Shown one piece after another: positions 16,888 through 25,857 of a stretch of DNA of 64,000 bases (positions within the stretch are counted from its first letter, which is position 1; each line of letters begins with the position of its first letter). The stretch comes from Bacteroidia bacterium (GTDB taxonomy: Bacteria > Bacteroidota > Bacteroidia > J057 > JADKCL01), in contig JACJYV010000009.1 of assembly GCA_020635905.1 (NCBI GenBank), positions 310,001 to 374,000 on the forward strand, read 5' to 3'. The translations under genes were made by a program, and so were the position numbers. Below the pieces are notes generated by a model. It saw only the letters and a program-made list of their open reading frames with translations. It did no database searches and had not been told where the DNA came from.

Positions 16888-18279
16888 ATGAAAACAATCA
16901 CCCCTGAAGGCCTGCGCAAGGTCGAATCTCTTGAAAATCTGCCCCAGGAATCTCTGCAATGGATTCTTGACCACAGCGAAGTGGTCACCATTCCCGCTGG
17001 TGGAACCGTTTTTTCGCCCAATACAGAGGTGCTGGACATGAAAATTGTGCTGGCAGGAAGGATCAGAAATACTTTTCAGCAAGGCTCGGGCGAACGGGAG
17101 GTGGGTATTACAGAAGCTGGAAATATCACGGGCGTTTTGCCCTACTCCCGCCTCAAAACCGCCGCAGGTCGGGGTACAGCCATAGATGACGTGGTTTTTC
17201 TTTCTCTGCCCAAAAGCAAATTTCCTGATATGATCCGCGAGCAGCAACCATTGGTAGAAGCTCTGGTTCACCTCATGACCAATCGGGTCAGGACTTTTAC
17301 AAGTTATCAGCAGCAAAATGAAAAACTGCTTTCCCTGGGAAAATTGTCTGCTGGACTGGCCCACGAACTGAATAATCCAGCCTCTGCCGTGGTGCGCAGC
17401 GCATCAGAACTGAAAAAGCATCTGACCACCACACCCGAGTCGTTCAAAAGGGTGATTTCCATGAAATTGTCTGATGTTCAGATAGATGCAGTAAATGACA
17501 TGCTGTTTTCCAAAGCCCAGTTGGGTAAGCATGCAGAATGTTCTCTCATGGAAAGAACTGCCCTGGTGGACGATTTGCTGGATTGGCTGGAGGACCACGA
17601 AGTGGAGAACGCGGATGATGCAGCAGAAATCTTTTTGGAATATGGCATTGGAGTGGAAGAACTGGAAATGGTGCTGGACGAGGTTTCGGGCAAATTTTTG
17701 TCTCCCGTGATTGGCTGGCTGGTGAATGTGTTTACTACTGAAAAAATGGTGATTGAAATCCAGGAAGCCGCTCAGCGCATTTCAGATCTGGTGCAATCGA
17801 TCAAAACCTACAGCTACATGGATCACTCCCAGGCCAAGGAAAAAGTGAGTGTTCACCACGGTCTGAACAGTACCATCACCATGCTCACCCACAAGATCCG
17901 CAAAAACCAGGTGGAACTTTCCCGCGAGTATGCTGCCAATTTGCCCGAAATCAGCGCCTTTGGCGGAGAATTGAATCAGGTTTGGACCAATCTGATCGAC
18001 AATGCGCTTGACGCGCTTGAAGGCCGCAAGGGCAAACTTACCCTGCAAACCCGTCAGGACAGAGAATTTGTGCTGGTGAATATTATTGATAATGGACCGG
18101 GCATCCCAGAGGATGTGGTGCAACGCATTTTTGATCCATTTTTCACCACCAAAGAGATCGGCAAAGGTACGGGCCTGGGATTGGACGTGGTTTTGAAAAT
18201 TGTGCAAAGGCATAATGGAACCATCAAAGTGAATTCCGTGCCCGGCAACACCAATTTTGAGGTGTGTCTGCCCATTTGA
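16888..18279 (+). CDS. Histidine kinase with N-terminal cyclic-nucleotide-binding-like domain
   Basis: A 463-residue cytoplasmic sensor kinase without membrane segments. Residues about 10-130 form a CRP-type beta-roll (VVTIPAGGTVFSP, then GRIRNTF). A dimerisation helix follows with the phospho-acceptor His159 in LSAGLAHELNNPA. The C-terminal ATPase has the N-box NQVWTNLIDNALDAL, G1 IIDNGPGIP and F/G2 FDPFFTTKEIGKGTGLGL. Between them lies a long helical insert of about 130 residues. It is followed 60 nt later by a response regulator fused to a thioredoxin-reductase-like domain, its obvious partner. The beta-roll ligand (cyclic nucleotide or another effector) cannot be told from sequence. Confidence 0.9.
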   Translation: MKTITPEGLRKVESLENLPQESLQWILDHSEVVTIPAGGTVFSPNTEVLDMKIVLAGRIRNTFQQGSGEREVGITEAGNITGVLPYSRLKTAAGRGTAIDDVVFLSLPKSKFPDMIREQQPLVEALVHLMTNRVRTFTSYQQQNEKLLSLGKLSAGLAHELNNPASAVVRSASELKKHLTTTPESFKRVISMKLSDVQIDAVNDMLFSKAQLGKHAECSLMERTALVDDLLDWLEDHEVENADDAAEIFLEYGIGVEELEMVLDEVSGKFLSPVIGWLVNVFTTEKMVIEIQEAAQRISDLVQSIKTYSYMDHSQAKEKVSVHHGLNSTITMLTHKIRKNQVELSREYAANLPEISAFGGELNQVWTNLIDNALDALEGRKGKLTLQTRQDREFVLVNIIDNGPGIPEDVVQRIFDPFFTTKEIGKGTGLGLDVVLKIVQRHNGTIKVNSVPGNTNFEVCLPI

Positions 18280-18338
18280 ATTTTTTGAATTGAAACAGAA
18301 TTAAGAACTTGAGTTCAGGATAATTTTTGTCAGAATCC

Positions 18339-20000
18339 ATGAAGAAACCAATCATTTTTGTTGTTGACGACGACGAACAGGTGCTCAAAGCCATTTATCG
18401 GGACGTTCGCTCACGTTACCGTCAGGATTACCGCATTCTGAGCACCACTTCAGCCCGCGAAGCCCTCGAATCGCTGGCCGAATTGAAAAAGAAAGGGGAG
18501 ACCGTGGCCTTATTCCTTTCTGATCAGAAAATGCCCGAAATGCTGGGAGTTGATTTCCTGGAAAAAGCCCGCGTCTTTTATCCTGAGGCCAAAAAAGTGC
18601 TGCTCACCGCCTATTCTGATACAGATGCCGCCATCAAATCCATCAATGATGTAGGGCTCGATTATTACCTGATGAAGCCCTGGGATCCGCCTGAGGAAAA
18701 GCTTTTCCCCACCCTGGACGATCTCCTGCAGGACTGGCAGGCAGGTTATCGCCCTGAATTTCAGGGAATTCGGGTGGTTGGATTTCAGTTTGCCCCCAAA
18801 TCACATAAGATCAAGGATTTTCTTTCGGGAAATCTCATTCCTTATCAATGGCTTGATATTGAGTCCAATCCAAAAGCCAAAGAGTTGCAGGAATTATTTG
18901 GGGTGGAATTGAAAGAATTGCCCCTGGTGATATTTGAGGACGGAACCCATTTGCTGAATCCTTCTCCCCAGGAAATTGCAGAAAGATCCGGGCTCAAGCC
19001 CCGGGCCAGTTCCAAAATGTATGACGTAGTCATCATAGGAGCCGGGCCCGCCGGCCTTTCGGCCGCCGTGTATGGAGCTTCAGAAGGGTTGAAAACCCTC
19101 CTGGTGGAAAAGCGGGCTCCCGGCGGTCAAGCCGGGACCAGCTCCCGCATCGAAAACTACCTCGGCTTCCCCACGGGACTGAGCGGGGCCGATCTGGCCC
19201 GTCGGGCCATAACCCAGGCTACCCGCTTTGGCGCAGAATTTCTTTCCCCCCAGGAAATTACCTCCATCAAAACCCAGGACAATTATAAAATTCTCTCCCT
19301 TTCAGACGGAAACGAACTGCACAGCCGGGCCGTTGTGATCACCACAGGAGTCGATTACCGCCGCCTTGAGGCCATTGGAATTGAGAACTTTACCGGGGCC
19401 GGGGTCTATTATGGGGCTGCCACGACTGAAGCTGCCGCTTGCGCAGGACGGGATGTTTTTATCGTGGGAGGTGGCAATTCGGCCGGACAAGGTGCCATGT
19501 ACCTTTCTCAGTTTGCCCGCAAAGTGTACATTGTGGTGCGCAAAAAAGACCTGGTCGAGACCATGTCTTCCTATCTCATTGACCAGATCAACGGCACGGA
19601 AAATATTGAAGTGGTGGGCAATTCTGTGATCAGGGAGGCACGGGGAGACGATCGCCTGAGTTCTGTGGTGCTCGAAAATCTCGAAACGGGAAAGGTGGAA
19701 GAGAAGGAGGCCGTGGCGTTATTTGTCTTCATTGGGGCTAGGCCTTACACGGATTGGCTCCATGAATCTATTTTGAAAGATGACAAGGGATTTGTGGCCA
19801 CGGGCGAGATGCTGAAGACCTTTCGTGATTACCCGCTGATCTGGAAAAAGGAGCGTGATCCCTATCTGCTGGAAACCTGCACCCCGGGCATATTTGCGGC
19901 GGGTGATGTACGGGTGGGAGCCATGGCCCGGGTAGCGAGTGCGGTGGGAGAAGGAGCGATGGCCATCAGTTTTGTACACAAATACCTGGCTGAAGTTTGA
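18339..20000 (+). CDS. Response regulator fused to a thioredoxin-reductase-like flavoprotein
   Basis: A 553-residue three-part protein. Residues 1-130 are a receiver domain (FVVDDDEQ acid pocket, phospho-acceptor Asp62 in LFLSDQKMPEM, Lys in YLMKPW). Residues about 140-215 look thioredoxin/glutaredoxin-like but lack CxxC. Residues about 225-553 are a TrxB-type reductase: FAD loop IIGAGPAGLSAA, NAD(P)H loop IVGGGNSAGQ, FAD-closing FAAGDVR. The redox CxxC of TrxB is replaced by YYGAATTEAAAC, with one cysteine left. Phosphorylation by the upstream kinase may gate flavoprotein activity. The ATG at 18339 starts the receiver fold directly; a TTG four codons upstream, nearer an AGGA, is the alternative. 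Confidence 0.88.
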   Translation: MKKPIIFVVDDDEQVLKAIYRDVRSRYRQDYRILSTTSAREALESLAELKKKGETVALFLSDQKMPEMLGVDFLEKARVFYPEAKKVLLTAYSDTDAAIKSINDVGLDYYLMKPWDPPEEKLFPTLDDLLQDWQAGYRPEFQGIRVVGFQFAPKSHKIKDFLSGNLIPYQWLDIESNPKAKELQELFGVELKELPLVIFEDGTHLLNPSPQEIAERSGLKPRASSKMYDVVIIGAGPAGLSAAVYGASEGLKTLLVEKRAPGGQAGTSSRIENYLGFPTGLSGADLARRAITQATRFGAEFLSPQEITSIKTQDNYKILSLSDGNELHSRAVVITTGVDYRRLEAIGIENFTGAGVYYGAATTEAAACAGRDVFIVGGGNSAGQGAMYLSQFARKVYIVVRKKDLVETMSSYLIDQINGTENIEVVGNSVIREARGDDRLSSVVLENLETGKVEEKEAVALFVFIGARPYTDWLHESILKDDKGFVATGEMLKTFRDYPLIWKKERDPYLLETCTPGIFAAGDVRVGAMARVASAVGEGAMAISFVHKYLAEV

Positions 20001-20069
20001 GAGTGGGATTTCAGATCAGGAACAAATTGAAAATCAAAGACTTGTAAAGAGCAAAATTTCTAAAAGAAT

Positions 20070-20999
20070 ATGATTGTTTACGAACCCAATTCCAATTTTT
20101 TGAAAGATATAGGCCACCTGGCCCGCAGCTGGACCATGGTGAAAATCGTGCGTGCCGTGGGATTGATGGGTGCCATAACCACTGCTTTTGTGGTTCCTAT
20201 CTGCTACTTTGAACTGGAGGAGGATTTTACCATGAATTCTTCTGTCTTTTCATTTTTGGGAATTGTACTTTCTATTCTCCTGGTTTTCAGAACCAATTCT
20301 GCCTATGACCGTTGGTGGGAGGGAAGGAAACAATGGGGCGCCCTGGTTAACCATTGCCGCAATCTGGCCATTCAGGCCCATGTGGTATTGCCCCGCGAGG
20401 ATAAATTTACCCGCCATTATCTCGCGGTGAAAATTTCCAACTTTTGCATTGCCTTCAAAGAACACTTGCGCAAAGGGGTGAAATTTGAAGAATTGATTCA
20501 GGTAAGTGAGCAGGAAATGGAAGATTACCGCAAATTGGGCCATGTGCCCAATTATATTTCCTACCAGATTCAGGAAATTTTGCAGGAACGCTACAAGGCG
20601 GGCGACATCACAGACAGCGATATCCTCAATCTGAAACCCCACACCCAGGCCCTGCTGGATGTCCTGGGTGCCTGCGAAAGGATCAAAAAGACCCCCATAG
20701 CCTTCAGTTACGCGGTTTACATCAAACTTTTCATCCTGGCTTATTCTGCCATGCTGCCTTTTGTGCTGGTGGCCGCCTTCAGCTACTGGACCATTCCCAT
20801 GGCCATGTTCGTGTTTTTTGCCTTCATTGGGGTGGAAATGATGGCCGCTGAGATCGAAGATCCTTTTGGGCTGGATTGCAACGACCTGCCCACAGGCACC
20901 ATTGCCAAAGCCATCAGCGACAACGTTTTTGAGTTGCTGGAAGCCAAATCGAGCCTCGGGCACGCCCACAAAGCCGAACTCTACGAGAAGCAGTTTTGA
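20070..20999 (+). CDS. Bestrophin-family anion channel
   Basis: A 309-residue membrane protein of the bestrophin (formerly UPF0187) family. The signature LLVFRTNSAYDRWWEGRKQW follows the second hydrophobic helix; membrane segments lie near residues 25-50, 55-75 and 210-260, and the conserved DPFGLDCNDLP belt is at about 265. Bacterial members form pentameric ion channels in the inner membrane. It is 70 nt after the regulator-flavoprotein gene and its stop overlaps the ATG of the egtD-like gene, so it is probably translated as part of that operon. The ion carried (chloride, bicarbonate or cation) is unknown. Confidence 0.87.
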   Translation: MIVYEPNSNFLKDIGHLARSWTMVKIVRAVGLMGAITTAFVVPICYFELEEDFTMNSSVFSFLGIVLSILLVFRTNSAYDRWWEGRKQWGALVNHCRNLAIQAHVVLPREDKFTRHYLAVKISNFCIAFKEHLRKGVKFEELIQVSEQEMEDYRKLGHVPNYISYQIQEILQERYKAGDITDSDILNLKPHTQALLDVLGACERIKKTPIAFSYAVYIKLFILAYSAMLPFVLVAAFSYWTIPMAMFVFFAFIGVEMMAAEIEDPFGLDCNDLPTGTIAKAISDNVFELLEAKSSLGHAHKAELYEKQF

Positions 21000-21940
21000 T
21001 GGATTCTTTTGCCGAACATGTGCGCCTGGGGCTGACCGCTCCCTCCAAATTTCTATCCTCAGGATACATTTACGACCAGACGGGCAGTCAGATTTTCAGT
21101 GAGATCATGGACATGCCCGAATATTATCCTGCGCGGGCTGAAAGGTCTGTTTTTGACCTGTTCAAAAGGGAAATTTTTGCAAATTTAGGCCACCCCGCGC
21201 ATTTGCGGGTGCTCGATCTGGGCGCAGGCGATGGACGCAAAACCCGAATTTTATTAAAGGAATTTTCAACTCTGGGTTGCAGGCTGGAGTATTTTCCCCT
21301 GGATATTTCCCCCAAAAGTCTGGAAGTTTTGTCCCGTGAGATTCGGGCAGAATTGCCTGAAATTGAGATTTTTCCCCTGGCAGGAAGTTATGAGGATGCA
21401 TTGGCCGAATTTCCCTCCTCCAACCTGCCCACCCTGGCCATGTTTTTGGGTTCCAATCTCGGCAATTTCAGCCCGGGAAAGGATGGGGAATTTTTGCAAA
21501 TGGTGAGAAAGGCCCTGCAACCAGGCGATTTCTTTCTGTTAGGAGTTGACCTGAAAAAAGATCCCCGCCTCATTCAAAAGGCATACGACGATGCGCAAGG
21601 CATTTCTGCCCGTTTCAATCTCAATCTGCTGACCCGCATCAACCGCGAGTTGGGAGGGGATTTTGACTTGCAGAACTTTCGCCATTTTCCCGTCTATGAT
21701 CCTGAAACTGGGGTGATGAAAAGCTATCTGCTTTCAGAGAAAGCTCACTTGGTGAAAATTAAGGGATTAAATCTTGAAGTGAATTTCCAGGCCTGGGAAA
21801 CCATCCATGTGGAATATTCGCGTAAATACACTGCCGAGGGCGTTCAATCCGTGCTGGAAAATGCCCACATGAGGCTGATTCGCAATTATTCTGACCCACA
21901 AAACCTCTTTCTGGACGCCCTGGCCCGGGTAAACCAGTAA
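20999..21940 (+). CDS. egtD: EgtD-like L-histidine N-alpha-methyltransferase
   Basis: A 313-residue SAM-dependent methyltransferase of the EgtD family, which trimethylates histidine to hercynine, the first step of ergothioneine synthesis. Visible motifs: SGYIYDQTGSQIFSEI, then MPEYYPARAE (compare YYPTRTE in known EgtD) and the SAM-binding LDLGAGDGRKTRILL at residues 72-86; FLGSNLGNF and a C-terminal ISARFNLNLLTRIN-type block follow as in the family. The ATG overlaps the bestrophin stop codon. No egtB or egtE is in the window. A different small-molecule target is possible because only the methyltransferase is present. Confidence 0.82.
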   Translation: MDSFAEHVRLGLTAPSKFLSSGYIYDQTGSQIFSEIMDMPEYYPARAERSVFDLFKREIFANLGHPAHLRVLDLGAGDGRKTRILLKEFSTLGCRLEYFPLDISPKSLEVLSREIRAELPEIEIFPLAGSYEDALAEFPSSNLPTLAMFLGSNLGNFSPGKDGEFLQMVRKALQPGDFFLLGVDLKKDPRLIQKAYDDAQGISARFNLNLLTRINRELGGDFDLQNFRHFPVYDPETGVMKSYLLSEKAHLVKIKGLNLEVNFQAWETIHVEYSRKYTAEGVQSVLENAHMRLIRNYSDPQNLFLDALARVNQ

Positions 21941-21943
21941 GAC

Positions 21944-23407
21944 TTACATTTCCTTGCGCAGTCGCGCGACGGGAATATTAAGCTGTTCGCGGTATTTGGC
22001 CACCGTGCGGCGGGCAATGTTATAGCCTTTTTCGTTCAAAAGCTCAGAAAGGCGGTCGTCTGACAGGGGCTTGCGCTTTTCCTCGCCATCGATCATCTCT
22101 TTGAGGATGGTTTTGACCTCGCGGTTGGAAACTTCCGTTCCGTCCTCAGTAGCAATGCCCTCCGTGAAAAAGTATTTCAGAGGGAAAATCCCGAATTCCG
22201 TTTCCACATGCTTGCTGTTGGCTACCCGGCTGATGGTGGAAATATCCATGCCCACTTCCTCGGCAATATCCTTGAGGATCATGGGTTTGAGTTTCTTTTC
22301 GTCGCCACCTGAAAGGAAAAACTCTTCCTGTTTTTCGGCAATGGCATACATGGTGTTGAGCAGGGTAAATTGCCGCTGACGAATCGCATCTATGAACCAC
22401 TGGGCAGACTCAATCTTATTTTTGACAAAATCCAGGGTCTCTTTATTGGAAGCCGTTTTCTTCTTCTTTTGCTCGGCCTTGTACTCCTCGTACATGTTGA
22501 TGTAGCTGCGGTTTACCCGCAAATCAGGTGCATTTTGGCGGTTGAGCTTGATGTCAATCGCGCCATCCTTGACCGCCAGCAAAAAATCAGGAATGATGTA
22601 TTCGTTGCGCTGGGAGGAGGAACTTTCCCCTGGTTTAGGGTTCAGTTTGACGATGATCTCGTAAATTTCTTTCAGTTTTTCTTCAGAAACACCCAGACCA
22701 CTCTTCATGCGGGCAAAGTGCTTTTTGGAAAATTCTTCAAAATATTCCCGCAGCAACCTGATCGCAATACGGGTTTCCTCCGTCTGCTGTTTTCTTTCCA
22801 ATTGCAAAATCAGGCATTCCTGCAGGTCGCGGGCGCCAATGCCGGGCGGATCAAATCCCTGAATTTTCCTGAGAATTGCTTCCACCTGATCTGGCGTCAT
22901 GCGGATATTGGAGCGGAAAGCCAGGTCGTTGACCACGGCAGGAATGGGGCGGCGCAGATACCCGTCCTCGTCCAGACTGCCGATCAGGTGCTCGGCCACC
23001 AGTTTTTCGTCCTCGTTGAGGTCGAGCATGCCCAATTGCTCCCGAATCCGGTCATAAAATGATTCCAGAGCGATGATGGGGGCTTCATATTCCTCCTCGT
23101 CGGGTGAGGTGGGAAGTTTGGTTTTGTAGCTGAAAGAATCGTCACTGGCCACAAAATCCTCAATGCTGAATTCGTCGTCGCGGCTATCTTCCGGGTCTGT
23201 TTCGTTGTCCTGGTAATCGTCCTGGCGATCATATTCACCCGGGCTGTCAAAGTCGTCTTCCCCTTCATTGAGGGCAGGATTTTGCTCAAGTTCTTCCTTG
23301 ATCCTGGTTTCAAGCAGGGCAGTGGGAATTTGCAGCAGTTTGATGAACTGGATTTGCTGGGGCGAAATCTTTTGCAGTAAACGGAGCTGTTGTCTTTGCT
23401 TCAGCAT
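21944..23407 (-). CDS. rpoN: RNA polymerase sigma-54 factor
   Basis: A 487-residue sigma-54. The N-terminal region I is glutamine- and leucine-rich (RQQLRLLQKISPQQIQFIKL), followed by an acidic linker (residues about 45-100), the core-binding domain, and the C-terminal DNA-binding domain ending in the RpoN box ARRTVAKYRE at residues 465-474. The length is normal. It stands alone between the convergent egtD-like gene (3 nt away) and the amidohydrolase. No enhancer-binding activator is in the window, so its regulon here is not visible. Confidence 0.96.
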   Translation of the reverse strand: MLKQRQQLRLLQKISPQQIQFIKLLQIPTALLETRIKEELEQNPALNEGEDDFDSPGEYDRQDDYQDNETDPEDSRDDEFSIEDFVASDDSFSYKTKLPTSPDEEEYEAPIIALESFYDRIREQLGMLDLNEDEKLVAEHLIGSLDEDGYLRRPIPAVVNDLAFRSNIRMTPDQVEAILRKIQGFDPPGIGARDLQECLILQLERKQQTEETRIAIRLLREYFEEFSKKHFARMKSGLGVSEEKLKEIYEIIVKLNPKPGESSSSQRNEYIIPDFLLAVKDGAIDIKLNRQNAPDLRVNRSYINMYEEYKAEQKKKKTASNKETLDFVKNKIESAQWFIDAIRQRQFTLLNTMYAIAEKQEEFFLSGGDEKKLKPMILKDIAEEVGMDISTISRVANSKHVETEFGIFPLKYFFTEGIATEDGTEVSNREVKTILKEMIDGEEKRKPLSDDRLSELLNEKGYNIARRTVAKYREQLNIPVARLRKEM

Positions 23408-23504
23408 TTTGTGGGTGGCTTAAAAAATTATGTCTGATTGACGGTCATACCAATAACCGTTCCACAATAGAACTCAGGATTTTGACGGTAAATTTGATAA
23501 AAAT

Positions 23505-25157
23505 TTAGGGATTTCTACCCGAAAAAACAATCTCACCATCCACAATTGTGTACAGTACGTTCAGGTTGGGAATCTCTTTTTCCTCGACAAAGAGAAGATC
23601 CTTGTCAAGGACCACCAGGTCGGCAAATTTGCCCACTTCCAGTGAGCCTTTGTTTTCCTCGGCAAAGTTGGCGTAGGCGGCTCCTGCGGTCATGCCGTAA
23701 AGAGCAACTTCGCGGCTAAGGGCTTGTTCAGGGTTAAATCCTGAGAAGGGGTAGCCTTTCAAATCCTTGCGGGAAACGGCGGCATAAAATCCCAGCAGGG
23801 GATCAATGCTTTCAACCGGGAAATCGCTGCCTATGGCCACGGTTTTGCCCTGTTCATAAAGCGTTTTATAGGCATAAGCCCCTTTGGAACGGGATTTTCC
23901 AATCCTGTCCTTGACCCAGGGATAGTCGCTGGTGGCATGCGTGGGTTGTACGGAAGGAATAATGCCAGCATCCTTAAAGCGATGAAAATCAGCCGGGTGG
24001 ATAACCTGAGCGTGCTCAATCCGCCACCTGCGGGTATTATCAGCTTTCAGGACTTTTTCATAGAGGCGCAAAATCATGCGATTGGCACTGTCGCCAATGC
24101 AATGCGTATTCAATTGAAACTGGCTGTTGGCCACGCGTTCAGCCACCTCGCGGTAATACTTGGCAGGCTTGAGAATCAGGCCGTACTTGCCTGGCGCGTC
24201 GCTGTAGGGTTCCAGCAGGCAGGCACCCCGTGAGCCCAAGGCCCCGTCAGCATACATTTTGAACGACCTTACATTGATCCTTTCCGTGGTAAAGGGGCCG
24301 CGTTCGAGGTAATAATCCAGGTTTTCAGGTGTGGCATTGGCCATGGCATACACCCTGATTTTCAGTTCCCCCGTGCGCTGCAAAGAATCAATCAGTTCGA
24401 TCACATCCCGGTCCAAACCTGCATCATCCACGGTGGTAAGGCCGACGGAAAACAGGTTTTTTTCTGCTTTTTTGAGGGCATTGGCAATGGTTTCAGGGGA
24501 GGGGGGAGGGATCAGTTTTTCCACCACATCCACGGCATTGTCGATCAGGATGCCAGTGATTCTACCCCGGCGTGATTCCACAATTCCGCCACCTATTTTT
24601 GTCCCAGCTTCGATTTTTGCACGTTTAAGGGCCTCATCATTGGCAATGGCCGCGTGTCCGTCAATTCTTTTGAGAATCACGGGACGGTTGGGAAACAGGC
24701 GATTGAGTTCCTGGTTAGTGGGAAATTCCTTGATGTTCCAGTCATTTTGATCCCAGCCGCGGCCCAAAATCCACTCAGAAGTGATGTTTCTTGAGAAGGA
24801 ATCCACCCGCGAAACAACTTCCTCCCAGGAATTGGTGCCCACCAGATCCACCTGGCTGTTGCCCAGGGCATAACCCACGAAGTGGCAATGACCATCAATG
24901 AAGCCCGGGTAAACGGATTTTCCTTTCAGATCCAGAATGGAATCGCAGGCAAATTCGGCCAGGAGGTCGTTGGTCAGGCCTACGGCCGCAATTTTTCCAT
25001 CCAGAATGGCCACAGCCTGCTCAATATCCCCTTCAGGATTCATGGTATGCACGAAACCATTGATCAGGATCAGGTCGGCTGTTCTGTTTTTGCAGGATGC
25101 AAATGTCAGCGCAAACCCGACCAAAAGCCAGACAAAAAATCTTGGATTAAAAGTCAT
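23505..25157 (-). CDS. Amidohydrolase lipoprotein (Amidohydro_3, YtcJ-like)
   Basis: A 550-residue metal-dependent hydrolase. The N-terminus MTFNPRFFVWLLVGFALTFA followed by SC is a lipoprotein signal (Cys22), placing it in the periplasm or outer membrane. Family motifs are LILINGFVHTMN, the metal ligands in YPGFIDGHCHF, RIEHAQVIHPADF, and the C-terminal IGSDFPVESIDP and YTIVDGEIVFSG. YtcJ-type enzymes hydrolyse N-acyl or formamide bonds, but substrates are seldom known. It starts exactly one base after the stop of the Lrp-family gene and so is co-transcribed with it, suggesting amino-acid-responsive control. Confidence 0.88.
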   Translation of the reverse strand: MTFNPRFFVWLLVGFALTFASCKNRTADLILINGFVHTMNPEGDIEQAVAILDGKIAAVGLTNDLLAEFACDSILDLKGKSVYPGFIDGHCHFVGYALGNSQVDLVGTNSWEEVVSRVDSFSRNITSEWILGRGWDQNDWNIKEFPTNQELNRLFPNRPVILKRIDGHAAIANDEALKRAKIEAGTKIGGGIVESRRGRITGILIDNAVDVVEKLIPPPSPETIANALKKAEKNLFSVGLTTVDDAGLDRDVIELIDSLQRTGELKIRVYAMANATPENLDYYLERGPFTTERINVRSFKMYADGALGSRGACLLEPYSDAPGKYGLILKPAKYYREVAERVANSQFQLNTHCIGDSANRMILRLYEKVLKADNTRRWRIEHAQVIHPADFHRFKDAGIIPSVQPTHATSDYPWVKDRIGKSRSKGAYAYKTLYEQGKTVAIGSDFPVESIDPLLGFYAAVSRKDLKGYPFSGFNPEQALSREVALYGMTAGAAYANFAEENKGSLEVGKFADLVVLDKDLLFVEEKEIPNLNVLYTIVDGEIVFSGRNP

Positions 25158-25625
25158 TTAGTCTTCCAGGCAAATTTGTCGTTCGAAAGTCTGCTCAAGG
25201 GAAATGAGGGTTTCAGTACGCTGTACGGCAGAAATTCCCTGGACTTTTTCATTGAGGAGGGCGCGCAAATGGTCGGTATCCTTGCAATAAACCTTGAGGA
25301 AAAGGGAGTAAACCCCGGTGGTGTAATGGCATTCCACTACCTCCTCAAATTTGATCAATTGCTCAGAAACTTCTTTGTAAGAGGATCCGCGGTCGAGGTA
25401 AATTCCCAGGTAGGCGCAAATCCCCACTCCCAACTTGGAAGGGTCAACAATGAGCCTGGATCCACGGATTATCCCGATTCGTTCCAGCTTTTGAATTCTC
25501 AGGTGGACGGTCGCCCCGGAAACATTGCAGCCCCGGGCAATCTCCAGATAGGGTGTCCGGGCATCCTTCATCAGGATATTGAGAATTGCCCGGTCCAATT
25601 TGTCGATATTCGAATCTGATTGCAT
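25158..25625 (-). CDS. Lrp/AsnC-family transcriptional regulator
   Basis: A 155-residue regulator. Residues about 8-55 are the winged helix-turn-helix (LDRAILNILMKDARTPYLEI, then GCNVSGATVHLRIQKLE); residues about 65-145 are the RAM/AsnC effector domain with the expected GVYSLFLKVYCKD strand. Such proteins form octameric or dimeric DNA-wrapping regulators that respond to amino acids. The downstream amidohydrolase starts immediately after its stop. A perfect 10-bp inverted repeat lies 6-45 bp upstream of the start and is a candidate autoregulatory operator. Confidence 0.92.
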   Translation of the reverse strand: MQSDSNIDKLDRAILNILMKDARTPYLEIARGCNVSGATVHLRIQKLERIGIIRGSRLIVDPSKLGVGICAYLGIYLDRGSSYKEVSEQLIKFEEVVECHYTTGVYSLFLKVYCKDTDHLRALLNEKVQGISAVQRTETLISLEQTFERQICLED

Positions 25626-25631
25626 TAATTA

Positions 25632-25670
25632 ATTGATATTTATTACCAGCCTTATCTTTAAAATATCAAT
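25632..25670. promoter_or_regulatory. Inverted repeat, candidate operator of the Lrp-family gene
   Basis: ATTGATATTT (25632-25641) and its exact complement AAATATCAAT (25661-25670), 19-bp spacer, directly before the ATG at 25625. The centre-to-centre distance of the two arms is 29 bp, nearly three helical turns. The position suits autoregulation; the assignment to this regulator is inference. Confidence 0.5.
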
Positions 25671-25857
25671 ATAAAGAAAGTGAAAAATTGAAATTATTAA
25701 AAGAGATAATTTGACCGCAGGCAGGCTTTTAGCAAAGCAATTTTGTTTAATCACCTTGTTATCAATTAGTTAATGATTTTCCACCCCATTCAGGAGTTGT
25801 TAACAAAATTCCCCTGACGGTGGTTATAGGGAATTTCAGACGCTGAAATGACCATTT

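Noticed and set aside
22370..23062. 230-codon plus-strand frame inside rpoN
   Set aside because: Antisense to the sigma-54 core region; no independent coding signal.
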